7,483 bases of DNA. It comes from JBBTWG01 sp038062935. GTDB lineage: Bacteria; Patescibacteriota; Gracilibacteria; UBA1369; UBA12463. Under the pieces are notes generated by a model. That model ran no database searches and had not been told where the DNA came from. It saw only the letters and a list, made by a program, of their open reading frames with translations. The DNA lies in the NCBI GenBank assembly GCA_038062935.1, contig JBBTWG010000036.1:1-7483 (forward strand), written 5' to 3'. Position numbers and translations under genes: made by a program. Positions 1 to 5,105 of the stretch are shown here, piece by piece (the stretch's first letter is position 1; the number at the start of each line of letters is the position of its first letter).

Positions 1-6
1 AGTCTC

Positions 7-34
7 GCCTCGCTCATGATTGGGCGAGGCTTTT
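7..34 (+). terminator. Possible intrinsic terminator hairpin at the left edge
   Basis: A perfect 7-bp inverted repeat, GCCTCGC (7-13) with GCGAGGC (24-30), encloses a 10-nt loop and is followed by TTTT (31-34). On the + strand this fits a rho-independent terminator for a gene entering from the left. The - strand side has no T-run, so it would end transcription poorly for the avd remnant, whose stop codon (14-16) lies in the loop. The T-tract is short, hence moderate confidence. Confidence 0.4.
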
Positions 35-297
35 GATCCATCCACCGAGCATTTTACCGATTTCCTGGAGAGCTGATTCCAGTTTGATATATTTTTTTTG
101 ATCAATAACTCGGATATCGTAGGCCAATCGAACGAGTACCTTCAGAAGCTTCAGATTCGTATCAATTTTTTGGAGAAAAACATATTTTGCAGTTCCACGC
201 GATTGATGGGCATTGAAAAGAAATTCCAGATAAAATTGATACGTCCTATGGACAATCGAGCTGTCAAAAATTCCGTTGGGGGGGTCTTATCAGGCAT
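14..297 (-). pseudogene. avd: Frameshifted DGR accessory (Avd-type) four-helix-bundle protein
   Basis: Avd proteins form small helical bundles that bind the DGR reverse transcriptase and are needed for mutagenic retrohoming. Reading leftwards on the - strand, the frame ending at the TGA at 14-16 gives a continuous Avd-like protein. It contains KLLKVLVRLAYDIRVID, then KKYIKLESALQEIGK, then the family's closing signature MLGGWIKS. Upstream that frame meets TGA and TAA at 287-292 and has no ATG, GTG or TTG after them. The only ATG (295-297) is in another frame and dies after about 48 codons. The two frames meet at a 7-nt C run (278-284 on the + strand). One extra C would join them into a 94-residue protein starting MPDKTPPNGI. 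Reading further upstream in that corrected frame gives family-like residues (YHFIKRY) that overlap the RT start codon, so the true N-terminus may be lost. It could be a decayed gene, a phase-variable one or a sequencing error. Family identity is confident; functional status is not. Confidence 0.75.
278..284. repeat. Homopolymer run of seven G/C at the avd frame break
   Basis: Seven consecutive G on the + strand (C on the - strand) lie inside the start of the avd remnant, 28 nt upstream of the RT start codon. The avd reading frame changes exactly here: the ATG-led frame is on one side and the conserved helical frame on the other. A change of one base in the run would restore or break the protein. 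Runs of this kind are classic slippage sites, and also common assembly or base-call errors. Confidence 0.6.
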
Positions 298-312
298 GTA
301 TCGTTTGATGAA

Positions 313-1416
313 ATGATATCGCTCGGAAGTCTACTCGATGGCTGGCATGAATTCAAATGCGGGAAGCAGAAAAAAACTGATGTCCAGGAATTTTCTTTCA
401 CTCTGGAAGACAGTCTTTTTCGTCTCCATGAGGATTTGAAAAATGAAACCTATCAACATGGAAAATATTCTGAATTCTATGTGCACGATCCGAAGTTACG
501 GCATATTCACAAAGCTTGTGTTCGGGATAGAATCGTCCATCATGTCGTGATGCGCGCAATCGAACCATTTTTCGAAAAGTCTTTCATTTTCGATTCCTAT
601 TCCAGTCGCACGGACAAAGGCACACATCGCGCAGTGAAACGCTTTCGCAAATTCGCATGGAAGCTGTCGCAAAATAATACAAAAACAGTCTGGATTCTCA
701 AATGCGATATTCGTAGATTTTTCGATTCAGTAGATCATGCAATATTGAAACAGCTCATTCGAAAAAGAATTCATTGCGACAAGACACTGAGATTGATTGA
801 TGAAATCATAGAGAGTTTTTTCACAAATCAAGACAGGGGAATCCCGCTGGGAAATCTGACGAGTCAGCTCTTTTCGAACATCTATTTGAATCTTCTTGAT
901 CAGTTCGCAAAACGCACATTGCGGACAAAATTTTACATCCGGTATGCCGATGATTTCGTACTTTTGAGTCGCGACAGAGAAGAATTAGAATACATGCTCG
1001 GCTATATCCATGACTTTGTGCGCGAATCACTCAAAATGGAACTCCACCCAAAGAAAGTTATTTTCCAGAAATGGCATCAGGGAGTGGATTTCCTCGGCTA
1101 CATCAGCTTTCCTCGCCACGCAATCCTCCGCACAAAAACGAAAAGAAGAATGCTCAGAAAAATGCAGCAAAGGAAAAATCTGCTTCAGGAAAAGAGAATC
1201 ACACCCGATTCATACAACCAGTCACTTCAGAGCTATCTCGGCATCTTGAAGCACGCAAGCAGCAGGAATTTAAAAATTCAGATGAGGCTATTCTCAGAAA
1301 ACTTCAACTCAAAAGCCTCTTCGTCAATACCTTCCCCAACTCCACCCCCGGTTGATCAAAAGCATCAATTCCACAGAGCTCGCCCAGAAAAGCAACGCTC
1401 TCCTGAAAAAGCATGA
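313..1416 (+). CDS. DGR-type reverse transcriptase
   Basis: An RNA-templated DNA polymerase of the DGR type, which copies a template repeat with adenine mutagenesis into a variable gene. The 367-residue product has the palm motifs in order: KLRHIHKACVRDRIVHH (61-77), FIFDSYSSRTDKGTHRAV (91-108), CDIRRFFDSVDH with catalytic D132 (131-142), GIPLGNLTSQLFSNIYLN (176-193), YIRYADD with catalytic D213 and D214 (208-214), HPKK (245-248) and FLGY (260-263). The GNLTSQ wording of motif 4 and the GKGTH-like segment favour DGR over group II intron or retron enzymes; there is no maturase or HNH domain. ATG 313 is used because no other start codon lies in frame just upstream, although the translation before it (VSFDE) still looks family-like. 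No Shine-Dalgarno site is seen. Family-like sequence ends near residue 330. Residues 331-367 are Pro/Ser/Gln-rich and lie antisense to the end of pgi, so the native C-terminus seems to have been replaced by read-through. No template repeat was found nearby. Confidence 0.9.
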   Translation: MISLGSLLDGWHEFKCGKQKKTDVQEFSFTLEDSLFRLHEDLKNETYQHGKYSEFYVHDPKLRHIHKACVRDRIVHHVVMRAIEPFFEKSFIFDSYSSRTDKGTHRAVKRFRKFAWKLSQNNTKTVWILKCDIRRFFDSVDHAILKQLIRKRIHCDKTLRLIDEIIESFFTNQDRGIPLGNLTSQLFSNIYLNLLDQFAKRTLRTKFYIRYADDFVLLSRDREELEYMLGYIHDFVRESLKMELHPKKVIFQKWHQGVDFLGYISFPRHAILRTKTKRRMLRKMQQRKNLLQEKRITPDSYNQSLQSYLGILKHASSRNLKIQMRLFSENFNSKASSSIPSPTPPPVDQKHQFHRARPEKQRSPEKA

Positions 1417-2557
1417 AAAGCATGCCAAGATGCTCACTATCCAATTTGGAAATTTTCACCGTCGCATTCGGGCGGCCATACTGTGTGAGCGCTTGTTCCG
1501 TCGCACGTTTTTCCGTGAGCAGGAGTTGATGAAACGACACACCATGCAAATACGAAAAATCTTTTTCTGACTCGTACATCACCGGAATTTTCAGATCGAA
1601 ATCACTTTCCGAAACTTCAATGAAAAGGAGAAATTTATCAAAAGGCCCAGACGTGAAAAGTTGAACTTGCGCATGTTGGTCTGTCACACCAACGGCTTTC
1701 ACTGGGGTCAAGCCGACATTCACCGTTTCGCCACGAAGATTTTTTTCTTTGCCAATGCTTTCAGAAAGCAACTGCACATACCAATCCGAAAAAGTCGAAA
1801 GTTGCGAGCTATACGGCATGATCACGGTCATCGGTACACCGCGCTCTTTCCAGAGCAGATACTGAATTGCTGCCAATTGATACGCATGATTTTCTTGAAA
1901 CGAAGTGTGGAAAATTCCTTCGCGCTGTCTTGCAGCCCCCCGCAAAAGTCCATGAATATCAATGCCGAGCAGCGCCGCTGGCAGCAGTCCACACGCCGAC
2001 AACACCGAAAAACGCCCACCAACTTCAGGAGGAATTTCGAAACTCCGGATTTTTTCTTCGCGAGCAATTTTTCGAAGGAATCCTTTCTCTGGATCCGTCA
2101 CAAAGACAAAATGTTCCGTCGCTTTCAGACCAGTCGCTTCAGTTTTCTCTCGAAAATAAAAATACTGCGCCACAGTCTCCGGCGTCCCGCCAGACTTACT
2201 CACCACCAGAAAAAGCGTCCGCGCTAAATCCAAACCAGCAGTCGCATTCGAGAGAAGCGCCGGATCAACATTGTCCAAAATAATGAGTCGCCCGCGCTCA
2301 CTCGCACTCGCCAGCGCGTCCGCGATGCAGCGCGCGCCCAGAGCCGATCCACCAATCCCAAGCAAAACAAAATGATCAAATTTTTCACGAGCCTCACGCG
2401 CAAATTCCGCAATCTCATCGGCCAATTTTCCATTCTCCGGCAAATCATAAAAACTATATCGCTTCCCAGAAGGTTGCGGAAACCAGGACATATCCGGTTC
2501 TTTCAAAAGCCCATGATCACCGACAGAAAAAACATTTTTGAAATCGAAAGTAAGCAT
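1304..2557 (-). CDS. pgi: Glucose-6-phosphate isomerase
   Basis: Interconverts glucose 6-phosphate and fructose 6-phosphate in the cytoplasm. From the ATG at 2557 the protein has 417 residues, near the short end for bacterial PGI. Visible motifs are GIGGSALGA (67-75) and SKSGGTPET (120-128) of the phosphosugar-binding SIS fold, GGRFSVLS (180-187), the E266 region (LLSESIGKEKN), TDQHAQ with the catalytic His (292-297), and the C-terminal signature QPGVELGK with the catalytic Lys (402-409). All key residues are present. An in-frame TTG at 2575 would add six residues, but it lies inside a heptamer repeat array, so ATG 2557 is preferred; neither has a Shine-Dalgarno site. The gene follows tal by a 40-bp gap on the same strand, probably in one transcript, and the two share fructose 6-phosphate. 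Its last 113 bp are antisense to the RT reading frame. TGA is the stop, consistent with the standard code. Confidence 0.95.
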   Translation of the reverse strand: MLTFDFKNVFSVGDHGLLKEPDMSWFPQPSGKRYSFYDLPENGKLADEIAEFAREAREKFDHFVLLGIGGSALGARCIADALASASERGRLIILDNVDPALLSNATAGLDLARTLFLVVSKSGGTPETVAQYFYFREKTEATGLKATEHFVFVTDPEKGFLRKIAREEKIRSFEIPPEVGGRFSVLSACGLLPAALLGIDIHGLLRGAARQREGIFHTSFQENHAYQLAAIQYLLWKERGVPMTVIMPYSSQLSTFSDWYVQLLSESIGKEKNLRGETVNVGLTPVKAVGVTDQHAQVQLFTSGPFDKFLLFIEVSESDFDLKIPVMYESEKDFSYLHGVSFHQLLLTEKRATEQALTQYGRPNATVKISKLDSEHLGMLFMLFQESVAFLGELCGIDAFDQPGVELGKVLTKRLLS

Positions 2558-2566
2558 AGTAAGAAC

Positions 2567-2622
2567 GTGTGACAATTGACTTGTGACGTGTGACTTTCTA
2601 ACTCCTAACTCCTTTCTCCTTG
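2567..2622 (+). repeat. Composite 7-bp tandem repeat array between pgi and tal
   Basis: Eight consecutive heptamers keep one 7-bp register. The first four all end in GAC: GTGTGAC (2567), AATTGAC (2574), TTGTGAC (2581) and GTGTGAC (2588). The next four are pyrimidine-rich: TTTCTAA (2595), CTCCTAA (2602), CTCCTTT (2609) and CTCCTTG (2616). The array starts in the pgi leader and runs into the tal 3' end, where it encodes the tal stop codon and final residues KEKGVRS. A related array lies at 6047-6119 in the opposite orientation. It resembles in style the heptameric short tandem repeats of cyanobacteria, but the sequence is different. Confidence 0.7.
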
Positions 2623-3263
2623 CCGCTCACCTTCTTCCAATCTTCCAAAAACTTCGCCAATCCCAAATCCGTCATCGGATGTGCTACCAATTTCTGGAAA
2701 ACACCAAAAGGCAAAGTACAAATATCCACGCCGAGTCTCGCCGCATCCGTCACATGACGCGGATGACGCACGCTTGCAAAAAGAACTTCCGTCGCAAAAC
2801 CATATTCGAAATAAATGTCCGTGATTTCACGAATCACTTCGAGTCCATCCTGACCCAAATCATCGAGTCTTCCCACGAAAGGACTGATCATCGTCGCCCC
2901 TGCTTTTGCCGCGAGGAGAGCCTGATTTGCAGAAAAGCAGAGAGTGACATTTGTCTGAATACCTTCCTCAGAAAACTGTTTCACCGCGCGCAGTCCATCC
3001 GCCGTCATCGGCACTTTCACCACCACATTTTTCGCCCACTTCGCATATTTTCGCCCTTCCACAAGCATTCCTTTGGTATCGGTCGAAATCACCTCCGCGC
3101 TCACCGGACCGGAAACAATTTTACAAATATCGCAAACGCGTTTTTCGAAATCCACACCTTCCTTCGCCACGAGCGTCGGATTGGTCGTGACGCCGTCGAG
3201 GACGCCCCAAGAGTGAATGGTTTCAATTTCTTTCAGATTCGCCGTGTCGAGAAAAAGTTTCAT
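2598..3263 (-). CDS. tal: Transaldolase, small MipB/TalC type
   Basis: Class I Schiff-base aldolase that transfers a dihydroxyacetone unit between sugar phosphates in the non-oxidative pentose phosphate pathway. The 221-residue TIM-barrel protein matches the usual length of the small transaldolase / fructose-6-phosphate aldolase family. Motifs: FLDTANLKEI (4-13), DGVTTNPTL (23-31), VVKVPMT with the Schiff-base Lys K83, TNVTLCFSANQALLAAKAGA (104-123), ISPFVGRLDD (126-135) and HPMTDLGLAKFLEDW near the C-terminus. E57 and F129 occupy the positions where E. coli FsaA has Gln59 and Tyr131; by known family rules this favours transaldolase over fructose-6-phosphate aldolase. It starts at ATG 3263, preceded by a TACAAT hexamer only 6 nt upstream, and sits upstream of pgi on the same strand. 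Its last seven codons (KEKGVRS) and stop lie in a heptamer repeat array, suggesting the C-terminal tail was supplied by repeat DNA. Confidence 0.93.
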   Translation of the reverse strand: MKLFLDTANLKEIETIHSWGVLDGVTTNPTLVAKEGVDFEKRVCDICKIVSGPVSAEVISTDTKGMLVEGRKYAKWAKNVVVKVPMTADGLRAVKQFSEEGIQTNVTLCFSANQALLAAKAGATMISPFVGRLDDLGQDGLEVIREITDIYFEYGFATEVLFASVRHPRHVTDAARLGVDICTLPFGVFQKLVAHPMTDLGLAKFLEDWKKVSGKEKGVRS

Positions 3264-3269
3264 GAGTGC

Positions 3270-3275
3270 ATTGTA
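3270..3275 (-). promoter_or_regulatory. Possible -10 element of tal giving a leaderless transcript
   Basis: TACAAT on the - strand, a one-mismatch -10 hexamer, lies only 6 nt before the tal ATG. Transcription would then begin at or next to the start codon. That fits the lack of a Shine-Dalgarno site, but no good -35 element is seen at 16-18 bp, so this is tentative. Confidence 0.3.
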
Positions 3276-3311
3276 ATGAAAAAATGGGTGGAAAGAAAGT
3301 TGAAGAGTTTG

Positions 3312-3317
3312 TATAAT
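3312..3317 (+). promoter_or_regulatory. -10 hexamer upstream of the LOG gene
   Basis: An exact TATAAT lies 27 nt upstream of the LOG start codon in the 81-bp divergent gap with tal. The -35 region is poor: TTGAAG at 3300 is too close. The predicted leader after it consists almost wholly of TCACCTC-type repeats. Confidence 0.4.
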
Positions 3318-3321
3318 CTCC

Positions 3322-3344
3322 TCACCTCATCACCTCACTCACTC
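3322..3344 (+). repeat. Tandem TCACCTCA leader repeat before the LOG gene
   Basis: Two perfect 8-bp copies of TCACCTCA (3322-3329 and 3330-3337) plus CTCACTC abut the ATG at 3345. The leader therefore contains ACCTC, resembling the anti-Shine-Dalgarno of 16S rRNA rather than its complement. Similar pyrimidine leaders precede the genes starting at 4838 and 6040. Confidence 0.5.
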
Positions 3345-3983
3345 ATGCGTTTTTTTTCATTTCGAAGAGAATTCAAGAAAAAAGAATTCCGCGTCGTTAT
3401 TTTCGGATCCGCGCGCATCAAGAAGAACGACAAAATGTACAAACAAGTTTTTGAACTTGCAAAACAAATCGGTGAAATGGGTGCAGAAGTCGTGACAGGA
3501 GGTGGTCCAGGACTCATGGAAGCCGCAGCGGGCGGACACGAAAAAGGGACACCAAAGAATAATCACCACACCATCGGACTCAATATCAGACTTCCATTTG
3601 AACAAAAGCCAAACAAACATTTGGACCTCATGAAAGAGTTCAAGCATTTTTCAGACCGCCTGAACACTTTTACAAAACTATCCAACGTCATCGTCGTAGC
3701 TCCAGGAGGAATCGGCACAATTCTCGAAATATTTTTTTCATGGCAACTCATGCAGGTTCATCACATCAACAAAATGCCGATCATTTGCATTGGTGAAATG
3801 TGGGAAGAGTTTTTCAAATGGATGAGAAAGTGGCCACTACGAAAGAAGCTGATCGAAGAAAGAGATCTCGAATATGTCGTTGTCGCAAAAAATATAAAAC
3901 AAGCCATGAGAATTATTAAAAAAGCTCACAAGGCCTTCAAAGAAGATGGTGCCGAAGCCTGCGTCAACTGGAAAAAGTACTAA
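3345..3983 (+). CDS. LOG-family nucleotide phosphoribohydrolase (TIGR00730-like)
   Basis: LOG-family Rossmann-fold enzymes cleave the N-glycosidic bond of nucleoside 5'-monophosphates; plant and some bacterial members release cytokinins, and many bacterial ones probably serve nucleotide salvage. The 212-residue product has VVIFGSARI as the first strand and loop (17-25), GGGPGLMEAA (52-61), the conserved Arg in SDRLNTF (R105) and PGGIGTILE (120-128), which is the PGGxGTxxE active-site signature. The C-terminal 50 residues are Lys-rich and helical. The reading frame stays open upstream to 2583, but that part is antisense to tal; ATG 3345 is chosen because family similarity begins just after it and a TATAAT lies upstream. 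It is transcribed away from tal. The natural substrate cannot be told from sequence. Confidence 0.9.
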   Translation: MRFFSFRREFKKKEFRVVIFGSARIKKNDKMYKQVFELAKQIGEMGAEVVTGGGPGLMEAAAGGHEKGTPKNNHHTIGLNIRLPFEQKPNKHLDLMKEFKHFSDRLNTFTKLSNVIVVAPGGIGTILEIFFSWQLMQVHHINKMPIICIGEMWEEFFKWMRKWPLRKKLIEERDLEYVVVAKNIKQAMRIIKKAHKAFKEDGAEACVNWKKY

Positions 3984-3991
3984 ATTGGTTC

Positions 3992-4020
3992 TTTACATCG
4001 AAGAGGAAATCTTATAGTAT
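3992..4020 (+). promoter_or_regulatory. Candidate promoter of the Pro/Gln/Gly-rich gene
   Basis: TTTACA (3992-3997) and TAGTAT (4015-4020) are separated by 17 bp; TATAGT at 4013 with a 15-bp spacer is an alternative. The start codon at 4031 is only 10 nt past the -10, so the leader would be very short. The GAGGAAAT at 4003 is about 20 nt from the ATG, too far for a ribosome site. Confidence 0.4.
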
Positions 4021-4030
4021 ACAACAAATT

Positions 4031-4813
4031 ATGGACGATCAAAATCCACAAAATCCAGCACAAAACGGACAAGGTGGCCAGCAAAATGGTGGCCAAATGC
4101 CGATGCCTCCACAACCTCCGATGCCGCCACAAGGTGGTCAGCAAACAGGAGGAGCAGCTTCAGGTGGTTGGACACCTCCGCCACCAATGCCTCAGCAATT
4201 TGGCGGACAACCAGCAGGACAAATGATGCCTCCGCCAGGATACGCACCAATGCCTGCATACAATCCACAACAACCAATGCCTCAACCGGGAGCATATGCT
4301 CCAAATCCGCAGTACATGCCGCAACAGTATGGAAATCCCATGGGCGGAGACGGAGGAATGATGCCTCCAGGAGGAAATCCACCAGGAGGATATGCTCCAA
4401 CTCCACCACCTCCACCACCAGTTGAAGACACAACTCCAGCAAACTTTCAGCTCGGTGCAAAATTGCCAGCAGTCCTGAAAGTCAAAGTTCCTCCACATCA
4501 GCTCACATTCGACGAGCAGCATTTTCTCCACATGCTCGCCGGCTCGATCTCACTGACCAAAGATGAAAAAAGAAAAATTGTAGAATCCGTCCCAAAACTT
4601 CGCCAATCTCAGGTCGACGAACTCATTCGTATCTTCGAAGAAGAACGAAGAAAATTTGCCGAACTCAGCAAAAAGCACACACAGCAACTCGAAAGTCTTG
4701 CACAAAAACATTTCGAAGAATGGATGGATCTCGAAACCGAAAACGAGCAAAAAACAAAAGCTCAACAAGACGAAGCAAAGGCAGAAGAAATTCGAAAACA
4801 ACTCGGCCTTTAA
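4031..4813 (+). CDS. Pro/Gln/Gly/Met-rich protein with conserved helical C-terminal tail
   Basis: Function unknown. The 260-residue product has two clearly different halves. Residues 1-133 are low complexity, rich in Pro, Gln, Gly, Met and Asn with repeated MPPQ, GGYAP and PMPQP-like patches and a run of six Pro (125-130); this part should be disordered. Residues 134-260 are charged and helical. They begin LTFDEQHFLHMLAGSISLTKDEKRK in two blocks, continue through a segment QSQVDELIRIFEEERRKF, and end in a Lys/Glu/Gln-rich coiled coil. I associate this type of tail, with its LTxxEQxFL...SLTxxEK pattern, with uncharacterised Patescibacteria proteins, but that is recollection, not a search. There is no signal peptide or membrane segment, so it is probably cytoplasmic, perhaps a scaffold or linker. 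A small lipoprotein gene follows after 24 bp on the same strand. Confidence 0.8.
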   Translation: MDDQNPQNPAQNGQGGQQNGGQMPMPPQPPMPPQGGQQTGGAASGGWTPPPPMPQQFGGQPAGQMMPPPGYAPMPAYNPQQPMPQPGAYAPNPQYMPQQYGNPMGGDGGMMPPGGNPPGGYAPTPPPPPPVEDTTPANFQLGAKLPAVLKVKVPPHQLTFDEQHFLHMLAGSISLTKDEKRKIVESVPKLRQSQVDELIRIFEEERRKFAELSKKHTQQLESLAQKHFEEWMDLETENEQKTKAQQDEAKAEEIRKQLGL

Positions 4814-4837
4814 TTTTTCACCTCCCTCAAACTCTCT

Positions 4838-5092
4838 ATGAAAAAAATACTCGCATTCGCAGTGCTCGGGATAACATTAATTATTTCTGGATGCGGAGAA
4901 GCAAGCGTTGATGAAAATGCCGTAGCCTCTACTTCGGTGCAAAAAATTGTAGAGACGGTTTCAAAAAAGACACTAACAAGGCTCGCAGAAGTCCAGGCCA
5001 CAGGAGTAGAAAAGAATTGTCAGGAATTTAAAGAAGAGAATATTCAGGCCCAATGCGAGGAAACAATTCGAAGAAATGCTCCAAAGAAGTAA
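4838..5092 (+). CDS. Small lipoprotein
   Basis: An 84-residue protein with a lipoprotein signal peptide: MKK, a hydrophobic core (ILAFAVLGITLII) and the lipobox ISGC, giving lipidation at C19 and a mature chain of about 66 residues. The mature part is charged and helical with two further Cys (C61, C73), 12 apart, that could form a disulfide outside the membrane. I recognise no domain. It follows the Pro/Gln/Gly-rich gene by 24 bp and is probably co-transcribed with it. The ATG is preceded by TCACCTCCC, a pyrimidine leader rather than a Shine-Dalgarno site. It converges on the secreted-protein gene, with only 6 bp between the two stop codons. It is short, but the clear lipobox and the agreement of start and frame make it credible. 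Confidence 0.75.
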   Translation: MKKILAFAVLGITLIISGCGEASVDENAVASTSVQKIVETVSKKTLTRLAEVQATGVEKNCQEFKEENIQAQCEETIRRNAPKK

Positions 5093-5105
5093 TAATTTTT
5101 ACTTC
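5086..5105. terminator. Weak shared hairpin between convergent genes
   Basis: GAAGTA (5086-5091) and TACTTC (5100-5105) form a 6-bp stem with an 8-nt AT-rich loop. It spans the stop codons of both the lipoprotein gene and the opposing secreted-protein gene. A symmetric hairpin in a 6-bp convergent gap could stop transcription in both directions, but it is AT-rich, weak and lacks a proper T-tract after the stem. Confidence 0.25.

Noticed and set aside
287..292. Alternative genetic code (TGA as Gly, as in Gracilibacteria and SR1) to explain the avd break
   Set aside because: The TGA is followed at once by TAA in the same frame, and TGA cleanly ends pgi, the RT and avd, so recoding would not repair avd and would extend the others.
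98..316. An open + strand frame of 72 codons upstream of the RT, as a possible small gene
   Set aside because: It is antisense to the avd remnant, whose - strand translation matches a known family; the + strand product shows no recognisable features.
1352..2283. Long + strand open frames opposite pgi
   Set aside because: They are His/Arg/Phe-rich shadows of the pgi coding strand and have no recognisable motifs.
2558..2575. TTG at 2575 as the start of pgi
   Set aside because: It lies within the heptamer repeat array and adds only SHVLT-like residues; ATG 2557 fits the family start better.
2583..3344. N-terminal extension of the LOG protein (frame open from 2583)
   Set aside because: The extra 254 residues are antisense to transaldolase and His/Arg/Phe-rich like a shadow frame; LOG similarity starts after ATG 3345.
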